Source: Desulfobulbus rhabdoformis (GTDB lineage Bacteria > Desulfobacterota > Desulfobulbia > Desulfobulbales > Desulfobulbaceae). From it: a DNA stretch of 64,000 bases. Where the stretch lies: the NCBI RefSeq assembly GCF_016919065.1, contig NZ_JAFFQA010000018.1, forward strand, positions 1-64,000, read 5' to 3'. Numbering within the stretch: the stretch's first letter is position 1; the number at the start of each line of letters is the position of its first letter. Positions 29,651-39,000 of this stretch are shown piece after piece. The notes under the pieces are model-generated. The model saw only the letters and a program-made list of their open reading frames with translations. It ran no database searches and had not been told where the DNA came from. Position numbers and translations under genes: made by a program.

Positions 29651-30203
29651 CGTATGTACTCCATCGTGATGTCAACGTTACCTCAGAGTGAGGGAAGATT
29701 CCGCTTGGGGAAAGCATTGTCGTCTGTGGGGGCTGAGGACTCGCCTGCTTTGCTCGATTCTGCAGAAGGAAGCTCCAGCCTGTACCCCGCTAGAAATGCG
29801 CCCCGGCCGTATTGCGGGAATGGGTCATGACGAAACCCGAGTTGTAAAGAAGATGAGTATGACCATGCAAAATAGGGGGAAGGTTTCCAAGGCATCCGCA
29901 GTCGCAGCGTGATTGCACCTCTGGGAGAGAGTTCGTGAAAAGATAAATATAGAATGGAAAGCGGTTTTTTGTCCGTTTTTATCTTTTTTGTTATTGACGG
30001 TAAAACAGTGAATTATTTGATTGGTAGTGCCGTTTTTTTTCAGCCTGTGTACAAAAGCGGATTGCTCGTTGCGTTTGAGCGAAAAAAAATTCGGATGGTG
30101 CAACGTCTTGTTTTTCAGAAGAGAGACAATGTGCCTAAATAACACATCGAGGAACAAAATCGCCTAATTTGACACGGTCTTCTTGAGGAGAGGTCGCCTG
30201 ATT
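29651..30203. other. Intergenic stretch without a supported gene
   Basis: These 553 bp contain only short frames that lack ribosome sites and recognisable motifs. The first half is GC-balanced and could be decayed coding sequence; the second half (29930-30150) is AT-rich with several poly-T/A tracts. No riboswitch or repeat family was recognised. Confidence 0.5.
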
Positions 30204-31517
30204 ATGGACATCGTTGTATTGCTTTGTTTGATTCTACTCAATGGCCTTTTTGCCATGTCTGAGATCGCAGTGCTCTCCAGCCGGGAGGTACGACTGCGTA
30301 AGTTGGCTGGTGAACGCCACCGTGGCGCGCAATCTGCCCTGCAACTTAAAAATGCTCCGGCCTCATTCCTCTCCACCGTCCAGGTCGGCATTACCATGGT
30401 GGGGATCTTAAGTGGTGCCGTGGGGGAAAAGGCTCTGATTGTTCCCCTTGGTCAGTTGCTCGCATCAATTCCCATGCTTGAGAGTTCTGCCCATACCCTG
30501 GCCATGGTGCTGGTCGTGATCGGTCTGACCTATGTCACGGTGGTGATCGGGGAACTGGTCCCCAAGCATCTGGGCCTGTTGATGCCGGAGAAGATTGCCT
30601 CCAAGATCGCACGTCCCATGCGCATGCTCTCACATGTGGCAGGACCCTTGGTTTGGATGCTTGCCTCTTCCTCCAAGGGGCTTTTGCGCTTCCTTGGTGT
30701 CCGTGATAGGCGGGAAGTCACTGTCAGTAACGAAGAAATACGGCTGCTGATGGAGCAGGGAGCCAAAACCGGAGTCTTTCATGAGAGTGAACAGATGCTG
30801 GTGGCCAATGTACTCAGGCTTGATGAACTCCCCATTGAAGCGATCATGACCCACCGTCAGGATGTACAACCCCTGGAACTGGAGTGGCCTGAGGAGGAGA
30901 TGCGCGACTACCTTGCCCATTGCTCGCATTCGCGCATCATCGTGTGCCGAGGGGGGTGGGGGGAGATTGTTGGCTTGCTGAGAACGGCGGACCTTCTTCA
31001 AGGGGCTTTTGCCAATGCTCCCTTGAATATTGAGTCCCACCTGCGGCCGGCCAGCTATGTGCCTGAGCATAACACCATCACCCAGCTGTTGGACCATTTT
31101 CGAAGCGCTCAGCTCCAGTGCGCGCTGGTCGTCGATGAGTACGGTGAGATACAGGGGCTGGTGACGCTGGCTGATGTGTTGACCTCCATTGTCGGCCAGG
31201 TGCCCGTTGATCCCACCGACTCGCATGCGATCACTCCGCGGGAGGATGGCTCCTGGCTTATTGATGGGCAGGTCGCTATTGACTGGGTCAAACAGACCCT
31301 AGGAATGCGCGAGGAGTTACCCGGAGAAGAGCACCAGAATTATCATTCCCTTGCCGGATTTATTATTCATGTGCTCGGTCGAATTCCTGTTGAGTCGGAT
31401 CAGGTGCAGGCTCAGGGCTATGTTTTTGAGGTGGTGGATATGGATCTGCACCGTATTGATAAGGTGCTCGTCTATCCGGTCAGTGAGGATGAGGGAGAGG
31501 CGGAAGAGGCTTGGTGA
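30204..31517 (+). CDS. CNNM/CorC-type (hemolysin-like) membrane transporter
   Basis: This is an inner-membrane protein of about 437 residues with the CNNM DUF21 domain (VVLLCLILLNGLFAMSEIAVLSSREVRLR, then two to three more membrane helices to about 165). A CBS pair follows (IMTHRQDVQPLELEWP; ALVVDEYGEIQGLVTLADVL), with a C-terminal CorC_HlyC transporter-associated domain (SWLIDGQVAIDWV to the end). The family exports Mg2+ or Co2+ or maintains ion balance. A cobalt link is attractive beside the corrinoid genes but not shown. ATG 30204 is used; an in-frame TTG at 30183 is possible. Confidence 0.9.
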   Translation: MDIVVLLCLILLNGLFAMSEIAVLSSREVRLRKLAGERHRGAQSALQLKNAPASFLSTVQVGITMVGILSGAVGEKALIVPLGQLLASIPMLESSAHTLAMVLVVIGLTYVTVVIGELVPKHLGLLMPEKIASKIARPMRMLSHVAGPLVWMLASSSKGLLRFLGVRDRREVTVSNEEIRLLMEQGAKTGVFHESEQMLVANVLRLDELPIEAIMTHRQDVQPLELEWPEEEMRDYLAHCSHSRIIVCRGGWGEIVGLLRTADLLQGAFANAPLNIESHLRPASYVPEHNTITQLLDHFRSAQLQCALVVDEYGEIQGLVTLADVLTSIVGQVPVDPTDSHAITPREDGSWLIDGQVAIDWVKQTLGMREELPGEEHQNYHSLAGFIIHVLGRIPVESDQVQAQGYVFEVVDMDLHRIDKVLVYPVSEDEGEAEEAW

Positions 31518-31572
31518 GAGCTCTTTCCCAACCTCGAATTATTATCTTATCTGATCCTTCCCTATCCTTGAT

Positions 31573-31701
31573 CTGTAGGAGCGTGGCCATGCTCGCGACC
31601 ATTTGTTGCTAACCAAAGAATAGTCGCAATCTTCAATGCATCATGCATATCCCCTGGTATTGACTACGTTGGTGGTGAGGCACGACCCCAATACCACCAA
31701 C
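31573..31701. repeat. REP-like repeat family C, copy C1
   Basis: It begins CTGTAGGAGCGTGGCCATGC, with the palindromic head GG(C)CATGCxCGCGACC. It ends in an inverted repeat GTTGGTGGT...ACCACCAAC around GAGGCACGA. Related copies lie at 35619-35736 and 51852-51970. It occupies the gap between two convergent genes. Confidence 0.7.
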
Positions 31702-31717
31702 TTTCCTTCACAAATAA

Positions 31718-33616
31718 TCAAAAAGTGAGATTCACCCCCGTCATAAAACGAACCCCTTCATCCGGGTAGCCGTAATGAATGGAATAGCCGGTGTCAAAGA
31801 GGTTGTTGATATTGACAAACCACTCGGCCTGCATACCCGCCAGAGTGAAGGGCTGGATGGCCTTGCAGTCCAGGGTTATGTAATCATCGAGTCGTTGGTC
31901 CTCAAGGTTTTCCATCTCGCTGTACTGCTTGCCGGTGTAGCGCAGGCTTGTCTCCAACCGTGTTTTCGTCTGGGAGAGAGTGGAAAGCAGGGTCAGCTTG
32001 CCCTTGACTGTGGGCGTGTAGGTCATCTCGTTACCGGTATCTTCTACCTCTGAGTCCTGCAAGATCAGGTTGGCCTCCAGACGGAGATTGTCATTGAACG
32101 CATATTTACCGTTCAACTCTATGCCGTGCCGCCAGGCGCTGCCACCATTAACAGGGCTGTAAATGCGGGTGATGGCGTCGCGCTGGTAGAGAATGGGATC
32201 GTTTGTTTCGCTGCGGAACAGGGTCATCTGCAGGCGGGCTGTTTTACCGTAGCTGTATTCCAGCCCACCATCCATGGAGAGGATTTTTTCTTTATCCAGA
32301 TCAGGATTTCCCCGTACCTGGTCAATGGATCCGTGACTTGGCTGATAGAGCTGGCCAAAAGAGGGGATGTTGACGCTGTGCCCGATATTGGCCTTCATCA
32401 CCCAGCCTCCGCCAAGCACATGATGAATCCCCGCCGAAACGCCGGGGTTAAAGTCGAACCCCGTAACCCGATCGCCTCGAACACCGGCTGTCAGGGTCCA
32501 GTCATCCCATTTGCGATCCGCCTGCATCCCAAGCCCGGCGGTAATCCGGTTATGTTCGCCCGATAAGGTGTGATCCAAATCGTCATTTTCAATGAGGCCA
32601 CTGGTCCTGATGGCCCAGCGGTCCTGATCATCGTTCCAGTTATACTCAGCCTTGAGTCCGATCTTGTCGTCATTCAGGGTGGAAACCAGGCCGGACTCGC
32701 TTTTATCCTCAAGCTCGATGGTATCGCCATACAGGTTTAAGGTGTAATCACCGTTTGACCCCACCAAGCCACTGAGACGACTGTCAAAAGAAATTTTTTC
32801 ATAGGATTGGCGGGCATTGGGGGTGGGGTTGTCCACCGGGCCGGGAGAACCGGAATCAGAGGTGTAGTAGCGGCCATTGATTTCAAACTGCTGGGTGTCG
32901 GTTATATCACCGTCCCAGTGCAGGGTGAAGTTGCCGCTGTCCAGATCCTTGTTGGCGCGTTTGCCGTCACGGTGCTTACCTGTGGCCGAGGCCATCACCG
33001 ACGAACCGGATTCCAGCTGCATCTGGTGGCTGGCGCTGGCCTCAACCGTCCCGTAGGAACCGACCGCGCCACGCAGCTTGGTGACATGGCTTTTGGGAGA
33101 TGCACCATTCCCCCTGATCCCCTTGGTGACGATGGAAATTGCGCCATCCGTTGCCCCTGAACCAAGCCAGACAGGGACCGGCGGCTTGAACACGGTGATC
33201 GATTCAATGGTCTCCACCGGTATACCTGCCAGATCAACACTGCCAAATTGATTGCTGTTGAGGGGGCGTCCATTTAAGAGCACCAGGACCCCACCGGATT
33301 TTCCCGAGCCGCGTATGGAGATACGGGAGCCCACCCCGGTTGACTGTTTGACCTCCACGCCGCCCATGCCGTTCAAGGCTTCTTCGACGCTGAGCATGTT
33401 GCGGCTTTCGATTTCCGTGCGCCCCATGACCTCTACCATTCCCGGATTATTGTCGGCGAACTCGCTGAGCCTGTCCGCGGTGACCTCCACCGTGCTCATG
33501 ATGGTAGGCGCAGGCCCCTGGCTGCTGTGATCGGCCAGGGCGAGCTGGGGCAGGAAAACGAGTGAGCCGCAACAAAGGCTCAGATACGTGGTGCGTTTTA
33601 TGAAAGGTTGGTGCAT
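31718..33616 (-). CDS. TonB-dependent outer-membrane receptor of the corrinoid operon
   Basis: This outer-membrane receptor of 632 residues has a signal peptide (MHQPFIKRTTYLSLCCGSL..., cleavage near LALA-DH). A plug domain follows (NMLSVEEALNGMGGVEVKQSTG, then SIRGSGKSGGVLVLLNGRPLN), with a beta-barrel ending in the aromatic residue of VRFMTGVNLTF. A TonB-box-like segment (STVEVTADR) is visible near the mature N-terminus. It is the last gene of the leftward operon that starts at a cobalamin riboswitch, so a corrinoid or tetrapyrrole is the likely substrate. The specificity itself cannot be read. GGAG precedes ATG 33616. Confidence 0.92.
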   Translation of the reverse strand: MHQPFIKRTTYLSLCCGSLVFLPQLALADHSSQGPAPTIMSTVEVTADRLSEFADNNPGMVEVMGRTEIESRNMLSVEEALNGMGGVEVKQSTGVGSRISIRGSGKSGGVLVLLNGRPLNSNQFGSVDLAGIPVETIESITVFKPPVPVWLGSGATDGAISIVTKGIRGNGASPKSHVTKLRGAVGSYGTVEASASHQMQLESGSSVMASATGKHRDGKRANKDLDSGNFTLHWDGDITDTQQFEINGRYYTSDSGSPGPVDNPTPNARQSYEKISFDSRLSGLVGSNGDYTLNLYGDTIELEDKSESGLVSTLNDDKIGLKAEYNWNDDQDRWAIRTSGLIENDDLDHTLSGEHNRITAGLGMQADRKWDDWTLTAGVRGDRVTGFDFNPGVSAGIHHVLGGGWVMKANIGHSVNIPSFGQLYQPSHGSIDQVRGNPDLDKEKILSMDGGLEYSYGKTARLQMTLFRSETNDPILYQRDAITRIYSPVNGGSAWRHGIELNGKYAFNDNLRLEANLILQDSEVEDTGNEMTYTPTVKGKLTLLSTLSQTKTRLETSLRYTGKQYSEMENLEDQRLDDYITLDCKAIQPFTLAGMQAEWFVNINNLFDTGYSIHYGYPDEGVRFMTGVNLTF

Positions 33617-33665
33617 GGGGTGACTCCTTTGTATCTGAAAAGAAGGGGATCCTTGGATTCAGGGT

Positions 33666-34034
33666 TTATGGTTTGGAGGTGTCCGGAACGTAGACCATGG
33701 AGCCATCCTCGAGTTGGTAGGCCACCCCCAGTCGGTTTCCTTTGCCTTGAGCGGTTTCTTTTGTCACACGGGTCGCTGTGATCTGCGTGCCTTTTTTAAC
33801 GATGATTTCCATTTCACCGGAAGCCTGCTGTTTCATGATGGTCATCTCCGAGTTCTCGTCAAAAAGGTCCTGCAGCCGGTAGACGCTGAACAGGGTGAGG
33901 ATCAATCCGACAATGAAGACCAGGCCAATGTCAAAGAGGTTGGCCACCCCGGTCATGGGATCGTCATCGCGAAAGGCCATGTCGCTGAATCCTTTGCCCG
34001 CTTGACTACTGCGACGTGAGCGAAAGTAGCGCAT
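33666..34034 (-). CDS. DUF2149 family membrane protein (ExbD-position partner of TolQ)
   Basis: The protein has 122 residues: a short cytoplasmic N-terminus with DDDPMTGVANLFDIG, one membrane helix (LVFIVGLILTLFSVYRL, about 38-55), then a periplasmic domain. This single-pass layout and the PMTGVANLFDI motif are typical of DUF2149. It resembles ExbD/TolR topology, including an acidic residue before the helix (D of FDIG). It is 1 bp after the TolQ-like gene, so the two are expected to form a complex. The family has no proven function. Confidence 0.85.
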   Translation of the reverse strand: MRYFRSRRSSQAGKGFSDMAFRDDDPMTGVANLFDIGLVFIVGLILTLFSVYRLQDLFDENSEMTIMKQQASGEMEIIVKKGTQITATRVTKETAQGKGNRLGVAYQLEDGSMVYVPDTSKP

Positions 34035-34035
34035 C

Positions 34036-34641
34036 TCAGTGCTCCGCCTGGTTGGTCATCATCAGTTCGGTTGCAAGCTCCATATTCTTGATATCCTCTT
34101 CAAGCCAGCGTCTGCGGACGGTGTAAAAACAAAAGGCGATGGTTCCAACGGCCAGGCCGACTACCGTAGTTGTGAAGGCAATGACCAGATCAGAGCTGAG
34201 TTTAGTCATGTCCCCCTGGCCCAAGGCGGCAAGCCCCGTTCCCATGGGAATAAGGGTGCCGATCAAGCCAAGTGAAGGACCGGTGCGCACCAGAAGACGT
34301 AGCTTGTCCATGGATTTCCACAGTTCCAAGGTAGTTGACTGGAGCAGGTTTTCCACGGCCAGTTCCGTGTTGGTGGCGGTTTGTTGAATCGCTTTCAGGG
34401 ATTTGAGGTAGCGGTTAACCCGGTGTGAGACGATGTTTTCTGTCTGTGCAGATTGCAATGCGCCGGGCAGGTCAATGACCGCACCGGAGGTGAGTCGGGT
34501 CCGTTCCAGCCATTCGGCAAAAAAGTTTCCAGCCTGGACAATTACCACCAGTACCAGGATGCTGAGCATCAGGAGCACGGGGTAGAGCAGAGAAGAAGAA
34601 ACCAGGTAAATAAAGGTTTTAAGCAGGGCGCCGATGTCCAT
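34036..34641 (-). CDS. MotA/TolQ/ExbB proton-channel family protein
   Basis: This inner-membrane protein of 201 residues has three helices: LLYPVLLMLSILVLVVIV, a second around GPSLGLIGTLIPMGTGLAALG and a third, LVIAFTTTVVGLAVGTIAFCFYTV. The G-P-x-L-G-L-x-G-T motif is the MotA/TolQ/ExbB hallmark. Its start shares a base with the DUF2162 stop, and DUF2149 follows. It is distinct from the two ExbB-type proteins of the rightward operon, so this cluster encodes a second proton-driven motor. What that motor drives is not shown; CobN in the same operon is the obvious candidate. Confidence 0.9.
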   Translation of the reverse strand: MDIGALLKTFIYLVSSSLLYPVLLMLSILVLVVIVQAGNFFAEWLERTRLTSGAVIDLPGALQSAQTENIVSHRVNRYLKSLKAIQQTATNTELAVENLLQSTTLELWKSMDKLRLLVRTGPSLGLIGTLIPMGTGLAALGQGDMTKLSSDLVIAFTTTVVGLAVGTIAFCFYTVRRRWLEEDIKNMELATELMMTNQAEH

Positions 34642-35396
34642 TAGCGGGAACTCCGTATTTTTTGAAAGGTATGGCCAAAACCGGCCGTAAAGGTAAGCAA
34701 GGTGAGTACCACCACCGGTGCAAGACTGGTGAGGCTTTGCTGGTGGGTGGCCACGTGGTACTGGGCCAACCGGTAGATCTTGTCGATATCACTGAACTGG
34801 GGCAAGACTGCCATGGAGATCAGGAAATAGATGCCCAGAAGCAACATACCGCTACCGAGCAGCGATTCCGCCGATTGTTTTGAGATGGATTTGATGCCCA
34901 GCATTATCCCCATGCTCACGAGGCTGATACCTAAAAAAGCAAGGTAAAGCCCACCCACCACCTGCGGGAACTGGTCGGGAAAGAGGGAGAGGCAAAAGGC
35001 GATGGAAAAAATGATCACCGTGGCGCAAACCGGGCAGGGCAGGGTCAGCAGTAACCAGCCTCGGCTTGCTGCCCTGTTGTGTTCATGGGGCCTGCGGATC
35101 AGGAGCAAACCCCAGCCCACCATGACCGCTGCCAGGATCAGGTGCACCTGCATGCCGGAGCGGAGAAAGCTCTGGATGGAGGCAAAATGGGCTAATGGAT
35201 CAAGTACGTGAAGTCCCAGGCCGATCAGGGCGAAAAAGAGGGCATAGAAGAGCGAAAACGCCAGTACTTTGGTCAGCTTTGCTTTGAGTGATGTGTTGTT
35301 CTTTCTGCCTATGAGGTAGGCCATGCCTATGCCGCTCTTTCCGGCAAAAATGCCGATGCTGAAGAGAACGCCCATGATCAGAGATTTGTAGATCAT
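34641..35396 (-). CDS. DUF2162 family polytopic membrane protein, putative transporter
   Basis: The protein is 251 residues with about six to seven membrane helices (SLIMGVLFSIGIFAGKSGIGMAYLIG at the start; LLTLPCPVCATVIIFSIAFCLSLF in the middle; a final helix near VVVLTLLTFTAGFG). The CPVC pair within a helix is notable and could bind metal. DUF2162 genes recur beside CobN-like and TolQ/DUF2149 genes in methanogens and sulfate reducers. A role as transporter of cobalt or a corrinoid intermediate is inferred from that context. A 650-bp repeat-filled gap separates it from cobN upstream. Confidence 0.85.
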   Translation of the reverse strand: MIYKSLIMGVLFSIGIFAGKSGIGMAYLIGRKNNTSLKAKLTKVLAFSLFYALFFALIGLGLHVLDPLAHFASIQSFLRSGMQVHLILAAVMVGWGLLLIRRPHEHNRAASRGWLLLTLPCPVCATVIIFSIAFCLSLFPDQFPQVVGGLYLAFLGISLVSMGIMLGIKSISKQSAESLLGSGMLLLGIYFLISMAVLPQFSDIDKIYRLAQYHVATHQQSLTSLAPVVVLTLLTFTAGFGHTFQKIRSSR

Positions 35397-35459
35397 TGTG
35401 CTGTTTCCTTGGTTGATGTTGTATTTGTTACGTCAAGCATGCCTTTTTCTCGAACTGTA

Positions 35460-35618
35460 GGGTGTCTTGAATAATTAGATTTTTCAATCAAGGCCAAGGA
35501 TTGCGCAAAATTTTACCGCAGGCATATATATGATATTCCGAGGATAAAATTTTAAGCATGACGAGGTAAGCGCCAGACTCCGCGGGATTGGCAGAAAAAA
35601 CAATTATTCAAGATGCCC
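35460..35618. mobile_element. Miniature element family A, copy A4
   Basis: A 159-bp copy in reverse orientation, with termini GGGTGTCTTGAATAATT and AATTATTCAAGATGCCC. It is flanked by TGTA and TGTT, a near duplication. It contains arm X but lacks arm Y. It lies inside the leftward corrinoid operon between cobN and the DUF2162 gene, abutting repeat C2. Confidence 0.85.
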
Positions 35619-35736
35619 TGTTGGAGCGCGGCCATGCCCGCGACCATCAGTGTTTCGGTCATCTGAGAATTTCCCCACCAAATAATCGTGCCAATTCACC
35701 AGGGCAGTAGGTTGGTGGTGAGGCACGAACCCCAAC
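35619..35736. repeat. REP-like repeat family C, copy C2
   Basis: The copy begins TGTTGGAGCGCGGCCATGCC and ends GTTGGTGGTGAGGCACGAAC-CCCAAC. It directly abuts element A4, as copy C3 nearly does with A5, so the two families may insert in or be carried with each other. Confidence 0.7.
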
Positions 35737-36047
35737 GGAATTGTGCGGTTTCAGATAGTTTCAATGAGTTTTTATTAAGAACTCAACACCGAGCTGTTTG
35801 CTTATTTGGGTCTCCTCGCTGGAGGGGCATTCTTTTTTTGCGTGCCCAAAAAAAGAATCAAAAAAAGGGCAGCCGTACCGCTGAGACTACCCCGTTCGGT
35901 GGGGTTTGAAACCGGCGAGGCCAAAACTCGCTGCGCTCAGACAGTTGGCCTCTTCTTCCGGCTTCAAACCCCAACAAAACTATGCGGTTCGAGCACCAAA
36001 GTTGGGGTTCCTTCGTCACCTCCAACCTACAGGACCACTCCTCATCC
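35737..36047. repeat. Hairpin cluster between cobN and DUF2162
   Basis: No gene is supported here. A large imperfect hairpin spans 35901-35972: GGGGTTTGAAACCGG pairs with CCGGCTTCAAACCCC, inside which GAGGCCAA pairs with TTGGCCTC around a loop containing CTCGCTGCGCTCAGAC. It is followed by a second inverted repeat CCCCAAC/GTTGGGG (35970-36007). Upstream there is a purine tract CCCAAAAAAAGAATCAAAAA. This looks like an interspersed palindromic element that invaded the operon. Confidence 0.55.
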
Positions 36048-39000
36048 TCACCGCCGCCGTCGCGAGCCCCAGATAAACAGTGCCAGCACAAAGACCACAA
36101 ACAGACTCGCGGCCCACTGGATACCAGACGAACTCAACTCAGTGGAATCATCAGTGGTCTTGATCTCCTCCATCTTGTATCCCTCGACTTTTTCAGCCTT
36201 GGTGCCCTCGTCGCTTGGCTGTGCATCGTCCTTTGGCTGTTGCTGATCCTCTTGGGCTTCCTTGCTCTGCTTTTCCTCCGGTTCCTGCTCCTTTTTCTGC
36301 TCGCCCGCTGGTGCCGCATTGAGCTGGACAATCAATTCTGCCCGCTCGGCGGTCTGTTCTTCCAAGGTCTTTTGCGCGGCCTGCTCAATGGCCAGCTTGA
36401 ATTGCTCAACTATTTTGGGATCCAGCACGCCGGGCATGGAGATGATGTTGACCACCATCTGGTTGAGCATGGGGTTATTGCAGGTATGATCACAGCAGGC
36501 CACGCCGCGGCGCACCACGTTGGTGGCGTACTCGGCGGCCAGCTTTTGGGTGACAGCCTCCTTCGGCTGCCAGTAGCCCTTGCGCACAGTCTCCAGCATA
36601 CGGGCGGTCATGGACTGGTAGGCCCAGGGGGAGTTCTCGTCAAAGAACTCAGCCAGGTCCATGTCGTACTTGTCTTCCACATAGACCTCATAGACCTGCT
36701 GCCACTTATCGGCACTGACTGCATCAGGCACCGTGACCTGCCAGCCCCAGAGGTTCTCGGCAAAATCCGCCATCTGGCGGGCACCGGCGTAATTATCGCC
36801 CTTCATCCCCTCAATCCACTGGGGGTTGAGGTAGCGGGTGCGCATCTCCCGGCCCACGGTTTTGGCCACATCCTCGACAATGAGTTCGTTTTTCTTGCGG
36901 TGCATGGTCACCAGGGTATACGGTGCCTCGCCACGCACGTTCTTAACCGCCAGCGACATGCCTCCCAGGTACTGGAAGAAGTCATCGGTATCGATAATGC
37001 CAATCACGTTGGTGGAACGGGAATGCACAGCGGTATCCACCCCGCGCAGGTTTTCCTTGAAGGTATCTTTAACTTTGACCCCCCACTTGCCCTGGCCGAT
37101 TGCAAAGCCAACCCGGTTGATATAGACGTCGCTCACCGATGCATCGGTATCCCAGATACCGGAAGATCCGGTCATCTCGGCGATACCCGTCCCGTAGGAG
37201 CCCACCTCTTCGGTGAAGATGCGAAAACGGGACTGCTCTCCGGCCTCTTCTGCGCTCATCCCCTTGGCCATCAGCGCCTTTTGAATGGTTGCCTGGTTAC
37301 GGGCAAGGAAGTTTTCGATATCGGTCTGGGCCATGGCCTTTTGTACGGCCTCATCCAGGAATAACAGCTTCTCGGGAAACATATCCCGGTAGAGTCCCGA
37401 GGGATTGATGAGCACGTCAATGCGCGGACGATTAAGCTCCTTGCCGGGAATAACCCGGGTATCGATGACTCGCCCACTGGGATCCCAGACCGGCTCCACG
37501 CCCATGAGCGCGAGTACCGTCGATTCATTCACGCCCTCGTTACGCGAGGTTTCGGTCGCCCAGAGCACAACCCCCACTTTTTCGGGATACTTGCCTTCTT
37601 CTGCAAGTTTGGTGCTGATCATCTCCTCCGCTGCCCTTTTTCCCACATTCCAGGCCGCTTTGGAGGGCACCTTGGCAGGGGAAAACCCATAAAAGTTTTT
37701 ACCCGTGGGGATGGCGGCCAGGTTGCGCAGTGGATCGTTCCCCTCGCCTGGGGGCACATATTCGCCACGCAGGGCGCGAATCAGGTTGTTCATTTCCCGC
37801 AGGGGCGAATCCACCAGGTCTTTTCTGATCTGAGCGGGATCCGCACTGGGATTTTGTTTTTGAATCAGTGCACGAGTCGAATCAGTGGCATCATCGCTGT
37901 AGGCCTTACCAAAGGTATGAAGACCGTAGGGTAGGGAGTTGTCATCGATCTCATGGAGGTAGAGGTGGATCTTCTCCATGGCTGCATCATCAAATTGTTT
38001 CAGGCCTATATCCTTGTCCAGGCCGGTTTGTTGAACCAGGTCAAAGATCTGTTTTTGGTACTCCCCCGCCGTCTCTCCACCTTTGGCGCTGATGATCTCA
38101 TACTGGTGATAGAGGTCATGAATCTGTTTGTATTCGCTGTAGAGGTCCGCCTCCTTCATCGGCGGGGTGAGGTGATCGATGATCACTGCCCGGCCACGCC
38201 GTTTAGCCTCGATGCCTTCCCCCACGTCGTCCACGATATAGGGGTAAATGTTGGGAATATCGCCGAGCATGATCTCCGGTGGGTCCGAGGGCGCCAGGCC
38301 GGCCTGCTTGCCCGGCAACCACTCGTAGGTGGCATGGGTGCCGAGATGGATCATTGCATCGGCATGGAATTTTTCTTTGAGCCAGAGGTAGGCGGCAATG
38401 TACTGGTGGTGCGGGTAGAGGGTTGTGTCGTGGTAGAGCTTGAGCGGATCATCGCTCCAGCCGCGGGCCGGTTCCGGCAGCAGGACCACATTGCCCAGTT
38501 TGACCATGGGGAAGACCAGATTGCCGTCCTTGGTCATGATGGCGCAATCTTCAGCTTTCCCCCACTGGGCAATTACCGGTTTTTTGAAATCTTCGGGCAG
38601 CTTGTTAAACCAAGCGGTGTACTCGGTAAGCGAGACCTGCTCCACGCCGCCGGAGGCCAGCAGCGCATCCAATTCGCCCGGAGCCCAGGATCCGATGTTG
38701 CGACCACTGGCCATAACCATATCCTGAATACCACGCTCGGTGAGCTTGTCGGCGTCATTGATCTGATAGCCCTCGGCCTTCATTCGGGTAGTGATGGTTT
38801 GCAGGCTGCGAAAGACATTGAGGTAGGCCGCCGCGATGTTTTGTTTGCCCTGGTGGTGGTTGTAGTAGAGGATCGCCACCTTTTTATCTTTGTTTGCCAT
38901 GCGTTGCAGTTTGGCCCAGTTGTGGAGTCGGGGCAGAAGAAATTCGATGCACTCATCCACCGTCTGGCCGACAAAGAGTTCCCGGCCATTGCTTGGGTCG

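Noticed and set aside
35982..37364. 460-codon plus-strand frame opposite cobN
   Set aside because: Antisense shadow of a clearly coding CobN gene; composition is low-complexity L/H/G and no motifs or ribosome site are visible.
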